DNA from: a bacterium
Lineage (GTDB): Bacteria > Auribacterota > UBA3054
Reading direction: 5' to 3'
NCBI GenBank assembly: GCA_017557885.1
Contig: JAFYXV010000001.1
Location: forward strand, 35,291 to 99,290
DNA length: 64,000 nucleotides
The notes beneath the pieces are model-generated. The model ran no database searches. It was given only the letters and a program-made list of their open reading frames with translations, and had not been told where the DNA came from. Shown here one piece after another: positions 26,130 to 34,496 of the stretch; position 1 is the first letter of the stretch; each line of letters opens with the position of its first letter. Position numbers and translations under genes: made by a program.

Positions 26130-27350
26130 TTATTCGAATTCGATGGTGGAGGGCGGCTTCGGCGTGATGTCGTACAGCACTCTGTTCACGCCCGGCACTT
26201 CCGCCACGATCCTCACGGCCACTTTGCGCAAGAGCTCGTAGGGGATCTGGGCCACTTCCGCGCTCATGGCGTCGGAGGAGAGGATCGCTCTCAGGCAGAT
26301 GGCTTCCGCGAAGGTGCGGCGGCCGTCCTTCACGCCCGTAGATTTGAAGCCCGGGCAGACCGCGAAGTACTGCCAGATCTGCTTGTCCAAGCCGGCGGCC
26401 TTGATCTCTTCCCGCCAGATGGCGTCGGCTTCCCTGACGGCGGTGAGTTTTTCCCTGGTGATGGCGCCCACGACTCTCACGCCCAATCCCGGGCCCGGGA
26501 AGGGCTGGCGCCAGACCTGATCCTCAGGCAGTCCCAACGCGGTGCCCACGCCGCGCACTTCGTCCTTGAAGAGCCACTTGATGGGTTCCAAAAGCTTGAA
26601 GTCCACGTCCTCGGGAAGTCCGCCCACGTTGTGGTGGGATTTCACCATGCCTTTCTTGGAGAAGCTTTCTATAATGTCGGGATAGATGGTGCCCTGGAGG
26701 AGGAAGTCCATCTTGCCGAGCTTGGCTGATTCTTCCTCAAAGACTCTGATGAACTCTTCGCCGATGATCTTCCTTTTCTTCTCGGGATCCTCCACGCCGG
26801 CCAGCTTGGTCAAAAAGCGCTCCCTGGCGTCGATCATGATGAGGTTCATGTTGAAGGTCTGCTTGAAGATCTTTTCAATGCTTTCCGGCTCGTTTTTGCG
26901 CATGAGGCCGTGATCAACGAAGACGCAGGTCAGCTGGTCGCCCACGGCTCTGTGGACCAGCGCGGCGCATACGGAGCTGTCCACGCCGCCGGAGAGGGCG
27001 CACAAAACCTTTTTGTCGCCGACTTCCTTCCTGATCTCCTCCACGGCGTTCTCGATGAAGGCCTCCACGGTCCAGTCGCACTTGAATCCGCAGCTGGCGA
27101 TGAAAGCGCTGAATTCTTCGCCGGATCTCAGGTTTCCTTGCAGAAGGACGGGGACGTTGTAGCTGTTCAGGATCGAGGTGTCGCATTCCGACTCGTCGTC
27201 GCCGATGGCGATGATGGCCTTGGGGGCGAGGGAGGGAGTCAGTTTTTCCACCGGCAAAACTTCGCAGTAAACTTTGGCGGAACGGGCTTGTTTCGCGACT
27301 TTCTGATTGTTGTGGGCGCCGAAATCGGCGATCAAAAGAAGTTCTTTCAT
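26130..27350 (-). CDS. guaA: GMP synthase with collapsed glutaminase domain
   Basis: GuaA converts XMP to GMP. The ATP-pyrophosphatase half is complete: PP-loop LSGGVDSS at about 119-126, [33 protein letters not shown], and the dimerisation/XMP domain with [23 protein letters not shown] and a terminal KPPSTIEFE. The N-terminal amidotransferase, normally about 200 residues with a Cys-His-Glu triad, is reduced to about 95. The first strands ([21 protein letters not shown], then VYCEVLPV) are recognisable, but the nucleophile elbow (usually GICYG) reads VPVLLQGNL with no cysteine, and the His/Glu segment is gone. Total length is 406 versus about 515-525. It probably uses free ammonia or a separate glutaminase. 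It is divergent from cdaA. Confidence 0.93.
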   Translation of the reverse strand: MKELLLIADFGAHNNQKVAKQARSAKVYCEVLPVEKLTPSLAPKAIIAIGDDESECDTSILNSYNVPVLLQGNLRSGEEFSAFIASCGFKCDWTVEAFIENAVEEIRKEVGDKKVLCALSGGVDSSVCAALVHRAVGDQLTCVFVDHGLMRKNEPESIEKIFKQTFNMNLIMIDARERFLTKLAGVEDPEKKRKIIGEEFIRVFEEESAKLGKMDFLLQGTIYPDIIESFSKKGMVKSHHNVGGLPEDVDFKLLEPIKWLFKDEVRGVGTALGLPEDQVWRQPFPGPGLGVRVVGAITREKLTAVREADAIWREEIKAAGLDKQIWQYFAVCPGFKSTGVKDGRRTFAEAICLRAILSSDAMSAEVAQIPYELLRKVAVRIVAEVPGVNRVLYDITPKPPSTIEFE

Positions 27351-27475
27351 AATATCTTCGGTTGAGGTTAAGTTAACGAGAAAATTGTGTCAAAAAATTC
27401 ATTCAATTTCAAGGGGAGGGGAGAGCCGGCCGGCTGGTCGCCGAAAAAGCGATTAAAGCCGCCGCAAGGTTTTTT

Positions 27476-27484
27476 TGCTAAAAT
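27476..27484 (+). promoter_or_regulatory. Extended -10 promoter for cdaA operon
   Basis: TGCTAAAAT preceded by a T-run, ending 30 bp before the ATG at 27515. It probably drives the co-directional genes from cdaA to the ABC permease. Confidence 0.6.
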
Positions 27485-27514
27485 AACAATAGTGAGTAAA
27501 ACGAATTTTAAATT

Positions 27515-28300
27515 ATGATCGGTGAAGCACATTTGTTGACCTTGGCTCAGATGCGCAGGATCCTTGCCATTCTGCAGCCCGGAAAGTGGGATATCGTGGA
27601 GATCCTTATCATGGCCACGGTCTTCTACCTTATCATTTCCTTCGTCTCCAGGACGCGCACGGTCTCTTTGCTGAAGGGGCTTTGCGTGCTGGCTTTGGTT
27701 TACATTCTGGCCAACCTGCTTCCCCTGATGACCATCCGGACGCTCATCTCCGAACTTTTGCCCTCCATCGTTCTGTGCATCGTGATCATCTTCGCGCCTG
27801 AAATGCGCCGCGGTTTGACGGAACTGGGCAAAAACACGACCTTCAAGCGCCAGAAACAGACGAACGCGCCCGTGAGGGAGATCTACAACGCCGTCATCGC
27901 TCTTTCCGAGCAGAAATGCGGGGCCCTCATAGCCATTGAGCGGCACGTCGGCCTCCACGGCTACGTGGCGCCCTCCGGGGTGGTCATTGACGCGGACGTT
28001 TCCACGCCCCTTTTAAGAAACATTTTCTTCCCCAAGTCGCCCCTTCACGACGGGGCGGTCCTTGTCATCGGCCGCAAGATCCACGCCGCGGCCTGCCACG
28101 TTCCCTTGTCCACCAAGGAGCTGGCCCAGCTGATGGGCACCAGGCACTGCGCGGGCTTGGGCTTGAGCGAGGAGACGGACGCGCTGGTCATCTGCGTCAG
28201 CGAGGAGACCGGGCGCATTTCCCTTTTCGAGGACGGCCGCTGGGACAAGGACGTTCAGCCTTCCGCTCTTCTGCAGCGCCTTTTGGAAGCTTACGCATAA
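27515..28300 (+). CDS. cdaA: Diadenylate cyclase, membrane CdaA type
   Basis: CdaA makes the second messenger c-di-AMP from two ATP. The 261-residue protein has three N-terminal hydrophobic segments (about 27-44, 50-68, 76-94) and a DAC domain with FFPKSPLHDGAVLVIG (DGA at 179-181) and GTRHCAGLGLSEETDALVI. The second catalytic motif is normally RHR but is RHC here (residues 210-212), an unusual change in a nucleotide-contacting loop. There is no ybbR-like regulator or glmM next to it, unlike the Firmicute operons; a sugar transferase follows after 6 nt instead. Confidence 0.88.
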   Translation: MIGEAHLLTLAQMRRILAILQPGKWDIVEILIMATVFYLIISFVSRTRTVSLLKGLCVLALVYILANLLPLMTIRTLISELLPSIVLCIVIIFAPEMRRGLTELGKNTTFKRQKQTNAPVREIYNAVIALSEQKCGALIAIERHVGLHGYVAPSGVVIDADVSTPLLRNIFFPKSPLHDGAVLVIGRKIHAAACHVPLSTKELAQLMGTRHCAGLGLSEETDALVICVSEETGRISLFEDGRWDKDVQPSALLQRLLEAYA

Positions 28301-28306
28301 AGTTAA

Positions 28307-29722
28307 ATGCTCTACGCCAGACAATACTCTTATCTCAGGCTCATGATGTGGTGCGACGCTTTCTGCGCCGCTTTGGGTCTTGCTTTGGCCTACGCTCTCA
28401 GATACGTCCTGGCCATCTGGTATTCCGCCAACATGTCGGGGCTCCCGACCTGGTTCCCCTCCATGCTTCCCTACGAGGAGGGTTTCCTTTTCCGGGAGAT
28501 ACTGTGGACGCTGCCGGCGGTCATGCTGACCTGGCCTCTGGTCCTGGGCCACTGGGGCCTTTACGATCCGGAGACCCAGCATGATCACAAGGCCCGGAGG
28601 ATCCTGCTTCTCCAGGGCTCTCTGGTCAGCACGGTCACCCTTGTCACCCTCATTTTCGTTTTCAAGCTGGAGGGCGCGGCCCGTATTGTAATCATAGGCA
28701 CCGGGTTCCTGACCGCCGGCCTTCTGGAGCTGAAGGAGCTGTTCTTGAAGCGCCACCGTATCTTTTCCGAACGGCAGGACGATTTTCATCTTCTTATCCT
28801 GAGAAAAGGCGAGGAGAGCGAAGGGGAGAGGAAGATCCTGGAGCGTTACGGAGAATGGGGCGCCAGGCAGGTCTGCGTGCTTTCGCTGGACAGCCTTGAC
28901 GAGGAAAAGATCAACAAGGCGCTCATCGACGGCAAGGTGGACGAGATCGCCTGCTTCTGCCCCCTGGAGGATCTTTTCCGCTTCTGGCCGCTCATAGAGG
29001 CCGGCGGACGCATGGGGCTGCAGACCGTTTGCTATTTCCCGACCGACAAAGGGTTCCAAAGAGTCAGCGTTTCGGAAAAGAACGGCCTTTGCGCCGTCTC
29101 CCTTAACAAGAACTCCATCGACCTGGGCGCCCTGACGCTGAAACTTTTGGCTGACAAAGTCCTGGCGTTGCTGTTTCTTGTCATCTTGTCTCCGCTTTTC
29201 CTTGTCATAGCGATATTGGTGAAGCAAAGCAGCCCCGGGCCTGTCTTCTGGCGCCAGACGAGAGTCGGCCGCAACGGGCATCTTTTCACCATGTTCAAAT
29301 TCCGCTCCATGGTGGCGGACGCCGAGGAGCGCAAGGAGGAGCTTTTGGGAAAGAACGAAGTGGACGGCTGGGCTTTCAAGATGGAAAATGATCCCAGGGT
29401 GACTTCCGTGGGGCGCTTCCTCAGGCGTTATTCCCTGGACGAGCTTCCCCAGCTTTGGAACGTTTTGCTTTCCGACATGAGCCTGGTGGGCCCCCGGCCC
29501 TCTCTGCCAGAGGAGGTGGAGCGTTTCGCTCCCGGCGAAAGGCGCCGCCTTTCCATGAAGCCCGGCATGACCGGCCTCTGGCAGGTCAGCGGCCGTCACA
29601 CGCTGCCCATAGAGCGCTGGATACAGCTGGATCTGGAATACGTTGACAACTGGAACATCTGGCTGGACTGCCGGATCCTTTTTATGACGATAGCCGCGGT
29701 CTTCCGCGGGGAGGGACGCTGA
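28307..29722 (+). CDS. Polyprenyl-phosphate sugar-1-phosphate transferase (WcaJ/WbaP type)
   Basis: This family transfers a sugar phosphate from a UDP-sugar to undecaprenyl phosphate, starting exopolysaccharide or O-antigen synthesis. The 471-residue protein has about four or five N-terminal membrane segments, a degenerate Rossmann-like middle and a C-terminal bacterial sugar transferase domain after another helix (ALLFLVILSPLFLVIAILV): SSPGPVFWRQTRVGRNG, MFKFRSMV, DPRVTSVGRFLRRYSLDELPQ, SLVGPRPSLPEE, KPGMTGLWQVSGR. No other glycan genes sit beside it, so the polymer is unknown. Confidence 0.92.
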   Translation: MLYARQYSYLRLMMWCDAFCAALGLALAYALRYVLAIWYSANMSGLPTWFPSMLPYEEGFLFREILWTLPAVMLTWPLVLGHWGLYDPETQHDHKARRILLLQGSLVSTVTLVTLIFVFKLEGAARIVIIGTGFLTAGLLELKELFLKRHRIFSERQDDFHLLILRKGEESEGERKILERYGEWGARQVCVLSLDSLDEEKINKALIDGKVDEIACFCPLEDLFRFWPLIEAGGRMGLQTVCYFPTDKGFQRVSVSEKNGLCAVSLNKNSIDLGALTLKLLADKVLALLFLVILSPLFLVIAILVKQSSPGPVFWRQTRVGRNGHLFTMFKFRSMVADAEERKEELLGKNEVDGWAFKMENDPRVTSVGRFLRRYSLDELPQLWNVLLSDMSLVGPRPSLPEEVERFAPGERRRLSMKPGMTGLWQVSGRHTLPIERWIQLDLEYVDNWNIWLDCRILFMTIAAVFRGEGR

Positions 29723-29726
29723 AGTT

Positions 29727-30110
29727 ATGCGAAAAGTTTTTTTCCTTCTGGCTTTGTTTTTTCTTTTCGGCTGCGCCTCCGAGCAGGAAGCCGTGAATTA
29801 CAACACCGTTTACATGGACCGCTGCCTTTCGACAGGCATGATGGCGGTGGGGCTTGACGATGACATCAGGGCCGACACCGGGCTGCCGGCGCTGGACGGC
29901 ATGTACATCGCCAACGTGGAGCCCCGCTCCGCGGCCGCTTCCGCTCATCTTAAGACCGGCGACGTGCTGCTGCAGGTCGGCGAGATGGAGGTTTACGACA
30001 AGGAATCCTTCGCCAAGGCTTTTTTGGAACTGGAAGGCAAAAAGCGCGCGACCGTCAAGGTCTGGCGGAAGGGCGCTCTTTTTAATTTTGAACTGCCCCT
30101 GACTTTCTGA
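29727..30110 (+). CDS. PDZ-domain lipoprotein
   Basis: The 127-residue protein has a lipoprotein signal (VFFLLALFFLFGCAS, Cys16) followed by a single PDZ domain: GMYIANVEPRSAAASAHLKT, GDVLLQVGEMEVYD and TVKVWRKGALFNFELPL. There is no protease domain, so it probably binds C-terminal tails of envelope proteins as an adaptor. It starts 4 nt after the sugar transferase stop and its TGA overlaps the coaX ATG. Confidence 0.82.
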   Translation: MRKVFFLLALFFLFGCASEQEAVNYNTVYMDRCLSTGMMAVGLDDDIRADTGLPALDGMYIANVEPRSAAASAHLKTGDVLLQVGEMEVYDKESFAKAFLELEGKKRATVKVWRKGALFNFELPLTF

Positions 30111-30901
30111 TGACGCCTCTTCTCGTTATAGACATCGGCAACACCAGGACCGCCTGCGGCCTTTTCGCCGACGGAAAGATCGCGGCTCTGACGCATTTTG
30201 AGCGCTTTTCCCAAAGAGAACTCAAGGCTTTTCTGAAAGGGAAGGAATATTACGGCTGCGTTTTCGCCTCCGTGGTCCCTGCGGCGAGCGACAGTTTCAA
30301 TTGTTTTTGGTGCAGGCGGGGGCGCGGCCCCCTTTGCCGCCTGAACTGGACGATCGTCTCCAAGGCTCTTAAAAACAAGATCAAAGTTTTCGGCAGTCAG
30401 CCCGGCGACGACCGGGCCGCCAACGCTTACCTTTTGCACAAGCTTGGCAATTTTCCGGCCGTGAGCGTGGACGCCGGCACAGCCCTGACGACCGAAGTGC
30501 TGGACGGCAAAGGCGTCTTTTTAGGCGGGCTTATAGCGCCCGGAGCCTTTTTGCAGCGCGAGAGTCTCAGCGGCCGCACGGCGCAGCTCAAGGGCCTTGC
30601 GAAAGGCAAGCCCGCTCTGATAGGCTCTTCTTCCGAAACGGCCATCTCCGCCGGCGTGGAGGGACTTTTGACCATGGGGCTCACGAGCTGGCTGGCCGAA
30701 GTGGAAAAAGAGGTCTTGGGAGAGAGTTTCAAGAGCATTGTTTTCACCGGCGGCGGAGCGGAGCTTTATTTTAAGGAAGCGAAAAAGCTTTTCAAGCCGG
30801 TCGTCTTCGATCCGCTTTTCACCTTGAAGGCGCTGGCTCTCTCCTTCTTTGACGAGGACATGAGAAAGCTTTATTCCAAACTACAAAAAGTGGTTTTTTA
30901 A
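30110..30901 (+). CDS. coaX: Type III pantothenate kinase
   Basis: CoaX phosphorylates pantothenate in the first step of CoA synthesis. In this 263-residue protein, motif 1 is LLVIDIGNTRTACGLF, the substrate loop is GDDRAANAY (usually GADR), and motif 3 is SVDAGTALTTEVLDGKGVFLG followed by GGLIAPG. The length is normal. Between residues 62 and 80 the protein is strangely rich in Cys, Trp and Arg (NCFWCRRGRGPLCRLNW), unlike homologs; the reading frame is correct on both sides, so a compensated pair of frameshifts or local divergence is possible. Coupled to the PDZ gene by a TGATG overlap. Confidence 0.93.
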   Translation: MTPLLVIDIGNTRTACGLFADGKIAALTHFERFSQRELKAFLKGKEYYGCVFASVVPAASDSFNCFWCRRGRGPLCRLNWTIVSKALKNKIKVFGSQPGDDRAANAYLLHKLGNFPAVSVDAGTALTTEVLDGKGVFLGGLIAPGAFLQRESLSGRTAQLKGLAKGKPALIGSSSETAISAGVEGLLTMGLTSWLAEVEKEVLGESFKSIVFTGGGAELYFKEAKKLFKPVVFDPLFTLKALALSFFDEDMRKLYSKLQKVVF

Positions 30902-30902
30902 C

Positions 30903-31967
30903 GTGCGTCTGACTATTGAAAATATTTCCAAGAGCTACGGCGGCCAGAAGGTCCTGGAGGATCTCAGTTTCACCGTGGAGGAGGGGGAGCTCTTCTTCCT
31001 CATCGGCTCCTCCGGCTGCGGGAAATCCACGCTGCTCCGCATTATCTCGGGCCTTCTGGCTCCCGACCGGGGCAGGATCTTTTTCGATTCCCGGGACGTG
31101 ACCTCCCTTCCGGCGGAAAAAAGAGGCTTGGGTCTGGTCTTCCAGAATTACGCCCTCTGGCCCCACATGACGGTCTGGGAGAACGTGGCCTTCGGCTTGG
31201 AGACCAGGGGCGAGAAAAGCTCACTGATAAAGGAAAAAGTCGCCAGGATCCTTGGGGAAGTCAGGCTGGTCGGCTTGGAAAAACGCTACCCCGCGGAGCT
31301 CTCCGGCGGCCAGCAGCAAAGGGTGGCCCTGGCCAGGGCGCTCGTCATAGAGCCGCCTCTGGTGCTTCTGGACGAGCCGCTGAGCAACCTGGACGCCGGC
31401 TTGAGGCTTGAGATGAGAGGGGAGCTGCGCCGGATACACAGGAATCTTGGCGTCACCATGATCTACGTCACCCACGACCAGAAGGAAGCCCTTTCTCTGG
31501 CGGACCGCATGGCACTTTTGCACAACGGAAAACTGGAGCAGGCGGGCGCGCCTTTGGAACTTTACAAGCTCCCCCGCAGCAGCTACGCGGCCTCCTTCCT
31601 GGGAGAGACCAATCTGCTGGAAGGGACCTTCAGGACGGAAACGGCGGAGGGCTGGATAGTCGAAACCCCCTGGGGCGAGGCGAAGCTGCCTTCGGACCAT
31701 GTTTTCGGCGCGCGGGAAAACGGGGAGGCGATCATAAGCCTGAGGCCTGAGAACCTTAGTTTCCAAGGCCCCGGGGACGCTCCCTGCTTCGAGGCGGAGA
31801 TAGTGGAGAACAATTTTTTGGGAGACATCACCCAGCTGGTGGTGCGGGCTTTCGGGAGAGATCTGACAGTGGAGACTGTTTCCGGAGCCGACCGTCTCAA
31901 GGTTGGGAGCAAGGCGCGGCTGTGGCCAAAGGAGTCTGAACTGACGGCCTACCAAAGAGAGGACTAG
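30903..31967 (+). CDS. ABC transporter ATPase, Fe3+/polyamine-type (FbpC/PotA family)
   Basis: A 354-residue nucleotide-binding subunit starting at GTG, one base after the coaX stop. Walker A GSSGCGKST, Q-loop VFQNYALWPHMTVWEN, signature LSGGQQQR, Walker B LVLLDEPLSNLD and the switch His in YVTHDQKEA are all intact. A C-terminal TOBE-like domain (about 235-345) marks the CUT1/MOI importers for iron, spermidine or sugars. The partner permease follows immediately. Iron is the best guess from the fused permease type, but the substrate is unproven. Confidence 0.93.
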   Translation: MRLTIENISKSYGGQKVLEDLSFTVEEGELFFLIGSSGCGKSTLLRIISGLLAPDRGRIFFDSRDVTSLPAEKRGLGLVFQNYALWPHMTVWENVAFGLETRGEKSSLIKEKVARILGEVRLVGLEKRYPAELSGGQQQRVALARALVIEPPLVLLDEPLSNLDAGLRLEMRGELRRIHRNLGVTMIYVTHDQKEALSLADRMALLHNGKLEQAGAPLELYKLPRSSYAASFLGETNLLEGTFRTETAEGWIVETPWGEAKLPSDHVFGARENGEAIISLRPENLSFQGPGDAPCFEAEIVENNFLGDITQLVVRAFGRDLTVETVSGADRLKVGSKARLWPKESELTAYQRED

Positions 31968-33674
31968 ATGTTCAGGAACTTTTGCCAGCGTTTCGGAACA
32001 GCGGTCTTCTTTCTTTCCGTGGCGCTTTTTTTCTTTTTCTTTCTTGCGCTGCCCCTTGGCAAGATCATTTTATCCTCTTTTTGGGAAAACGGCGATTTTA
32101 CCTGGGCTTATTTTCTGGCGGTCTTCAAGAACCAGGGGATAAGGGAATCCTTCCTCAACAGCCTTCTCATAGGCCTTTTCGTCACTGTCCTCACGACTTT
32201 TTTGAGCCTGCCTCTGGCTTATTTTTTCGTCTGGCTCGATTTTCCTTTGAAAAGATTGTTCCAGGGGCTGATCCTTCTGCCCATGGTCATGCCTCCCTTC
32301 GTGGGCGCCCTGGGAATGCGCTATCTCTTCGCCCGCTGCGGCTCTTTTAACATATTGCTCTCCGATCTTGGCCTTCCCGCCGTGGATTTTTTGGGGAGCG
32401 GCGGCATGGCGGGGGTGGTGCTTTTGGAAGCGCTGCATCTTTACCCCATCATGTATCTCAACGTCACCGCTTCGCTGGCCTCCCTGGACGAGTCCTTGAT
32501 CGAGGCCGCCAAAATGACCGGAGCGGGGGCTTTCACGATCTGGCGGAGGATCATACTGCCGCTCTTTCTGCCCGGTTATTTCGCCGGGGCCATCATCGTT
32601 TTCATCTGGGCCTTCACTGACCTTGGCACGCCGCTGGTCTTCGAATTCCGCAATTGTCTGGCGGTGAACGTATTCGACAGGGTGACGGACATACACTCCA
32701 ACGCCGTGGGCTACGTCCTGGTGCTTTTTATGCTGGCGGCCAGCTGCGTGTTTTTCCTTTTGAGCAAGAGCCTCTCCAAGGGCGTTAAGGTCGTCTCCAC
32801 TTCCAAGGGAATACAAAGTTCCTCTCTGAAAAAAGTTTCCCCATCCGCTTTGTGCGCGGTTTACGCTTTCCTTTTTGTCACTTCCTTTCTGGCTCTTCTG
32901 CCCCACGTCAGCGTGATGCTGGTGGCTTTTTCCGACAAATGGTTCATGACCGTCCTCCCGGAAAGCTACACTCTTCGTCATTTCACCGGGGCTTTCACCC
33001 ACAAACTGGCGGTCTCCGGCATCAGGAATTCTCTTTTCCTCAGTTCCTTCGCCACTTTGCTGGACATTTTTCTGGGCTTGACCATAGGATATCTCCTGGC
33101 CAGGAAGAAAGGCCTCTGGCGGGAGGCGCTGGACGTTATGGTCATGCTGCCCCTGGCCATTCCCGGCATTGTGCTGGCCTTCGGCTACGTTTCCCTTTTC
33201 GCCGGCAAAAACCTGCCGCTTCTGACCCTTGATCCCCTGAAGGATCCCACCGCCCTTCTCATAATCTGCTACAGCATCCGCAGGCTTCCCTATATAGTGC
33301 GCTCCGTTTATGCCGGATTCCAGCACATAGGCGAGAGCATGGAGGAGGCCGGCAGGAGCCTGGGCGCCGGCTTCTCCCGCGTCCTTCGCACCATCACCCT
33401 GCCGCTGCTTTCCTCCCACATTTTGGCCGGAGCCATCCTGACCTTCGCTTTCTGCATGTTCGAAGTGGGCGCCACGATCCTTCTGGCGGCCAGGGAATGG
33501 GACTATCCTATCGCCAAGACTATCTACGCCCTCAACATGCGCCTGGGGGACGGCCCCTGCATCGCCTCCGCCATGGGCGTCATCGGCATGGTCCTTCTGG
33601 GCTCCTGCCTTGCCGTGACCTCCGCGCTGCTGGGGCGCAAAATGGGAGAGCTTTTCCGGGGCTCGTCCTCCTGA
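31968..33674 (+). CDS. ABC transporter fused permease, Fe3+ importer FbpB-like
   Basis: The 568-residue protein contains two permease units of about six membrane helices each, joined head to tail. Each has the EAA coupling loop that docks on the ATPase: EAAKMTGAGAFTIWRRIILP near residues 181-200 and EEAGRSLGAGFSRVLRTITL near 458-477. Single-chain double permeases of this kind belong to the iron(III)/2-aminoethylphosphonate group. Its ATG directly follows the ATPase stop TAG. No periplasmic binding protein lies upstream or downstream, so it must be encoded elsewhere. Confidence 0.92.
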   Translation: MFRNFCQRFGTAVFFLSVALFFFFFLALPLGKIILSSFWENGDFTWAYFLAVFKNQGIRESFLNSLLIGLFVTVLTTFLSLPLAYFFVWLDFPLKRLFQGLILLPMVMPPFVGALGMRYLFARCGSFNILLSDLGLPAVDFLGSGGMAGVVLLEALHLYPIMYLNVTASLASLDESLIEAAKMTGAGAFTIWRRIILPLFLPGYFAGAIIVFIWAFTDLGTPLVFEFRNCLAVNVFDRVTDIHSNAVGYVLVLFMLAASCVFFLLSKSLSKGVKVVSTSKGIQSSSLKKVSPSALCAVYAFLFVTSFLALLPHVSVMLVAFSDKWFMTVLPESYTLRHFTGAFTHKLAVSGIRNSLFLSSFATLLDIFLGLTIGYLLARKKGLWREALDVMVMLPLAIPGIVLAFGYVSLFAGKNLPLLTLDPLKDPTALLIICYSIRRLPYIVRSVYAGFQHIGESMEEAGRSLGAGFSRVLRTITLPLLSSHILAGAILTFAFCMFEVGATILLAAREWDYPIAKTIYALNMRLGDGPCIASAMGVIGMVLLGSCLAVTSALLGRKMGELFRGSSS

Positions 33675-33694
33675 AAAGTTTTGCGTTAAATTTA

Positions 33695-33703
33695 TGTTAA
33701 AAT
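33695..33703 (+). promoter_or_regulatory. Extended -10 promoter for the lipoprotein trio
   Basis: TGTTAAAAT, 40 bp before the ATG at 33744 and 20 bp past the permease stop. No convincing -35. Confidence 0.6.
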
Positions 33704-33743
33704 GTAAAGTAACCGAATTAAATAAATAAATTGGAGAAAAAAC

Positions 33744-34490
33744 ATGAAAAAAATCTTGACGCTTGCGTTGTGCATCGCCTTTGTTTTGGCCGGCTGCAAG
33801 AAAGCCGCCGATAAATCGCCGGCTTCCGAGGAAGAGAAGCAGGCCCAGGCCGCGCAGCAGGCGATGATGGATCAGATGAACGATCCCGATTTTCAGGCTA
33901 TGCAGAAAATCGCGATGGGCGCTATCGAAGACGAAGACTGGCAGGGAGCGCTTGCCAAGATCGACGAGCTTATTCCGAAATTTGAGGAAAATTCCAAGAA
34001 ATGGCAGGCCGCCGTCAGCATGAAATTCACTTTCCTGCTGTTTTTGAGAAAAATAGACGAAGCCAAGCAGATAGCGGAGGCCATTCCTCCCATCCAGGAA
34101 CAGATCGAAAAGGAAAAAGATTTCTACAGCGAGTGCAACCTCACCCTTTTGGAAGCCGCCACTTTCATGGGCCTGGGCAAGACCGAAAAAGGCGAAGCGC
34201 TGCTGGACAAAGTGATCGAAAACGAAGAGAATCCAACTATTGCCAGACAGAAATCCCTTGCCACCAAAGCCATGCTCGCCCTCAGGGTAAAAGGCGATAC
34301 GGAAGGCTTCATCGAATTGACCGGTAAAGCTGTGGAACTTGACCCGGAAAGCGATCTGTCCAAACAGCTGACCGCCCAGCTTGAAATGTTCAAGAACATG
34401 CTGGAAGAAAGCAAGCAGGAACAGGAAGCCGAGACCGCGCAGGAAGAGTCCCAGGAAGAGGAAGAAGCCATCAAAGAGCCCGTTGAATAA
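33744..34490 (+). CDS. Lipoprotein with TPR-like helical body (1 of 3)
   Basis: The 248-residue protein has a lipoprotein signal (LALCIAFVLAGCKK, Cys17), an acidic, mostly helical body with degenerate TPR-like helix pairs (for example DEDWQGALAKIDELIPKFEE), and an acidic Glu/Gln-rich C-terminal tail. I recognise no named family. GGAG precedes the ATG and the next lipoprotein gene follows after 6 nt. Probably exposed in the periplasm or on the outer membrane inner leaflet. Confidence 0.75.
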   Translation: MKKILTLALCIAFVLAGCKKAADKSPASEEEKQAQAAQQAMMDQMNDPDFQAMQKIAMGAIEDEDWQGALAKIDELIPKFEENSKKWQAAVSMKFTFLLFLRKIDEAKQIAEAIPPIQEQIEKEKDFYSECNLTLLEAATFMGLGKTEKGEALLDKVIENEENPTIARQKSLATKAMLALRVKGDTEGFIELTGKAVELDPESDLSKQLTAQLEMFKNMLEESKQEQEAETAQEESQEEEEAIKEPVE

Positions 34491-34496
34491 AAACGA

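Noticed and set aside
26040-26729. Plus-strand frame of 229 residues opposite guaA
   Set aside because: It is the antisense shadow of a well-conserved gene and begins inside the terminator hairpin.
27365-27393. guaA promoter with TTGACA at 27393-27388
   Set aside because: The -35 is perfect but the hexamer at 17-bp spacing (TAACCT) is a poor -10, so it was not listed as a feature.
28013-29599. Long minus-strand frame of 528 residues opposite the sugar transferase
   Set aside because: Its composition (His, Gln and Gly rich, no domain) is typical of antisense shadows in GC-rich genes.
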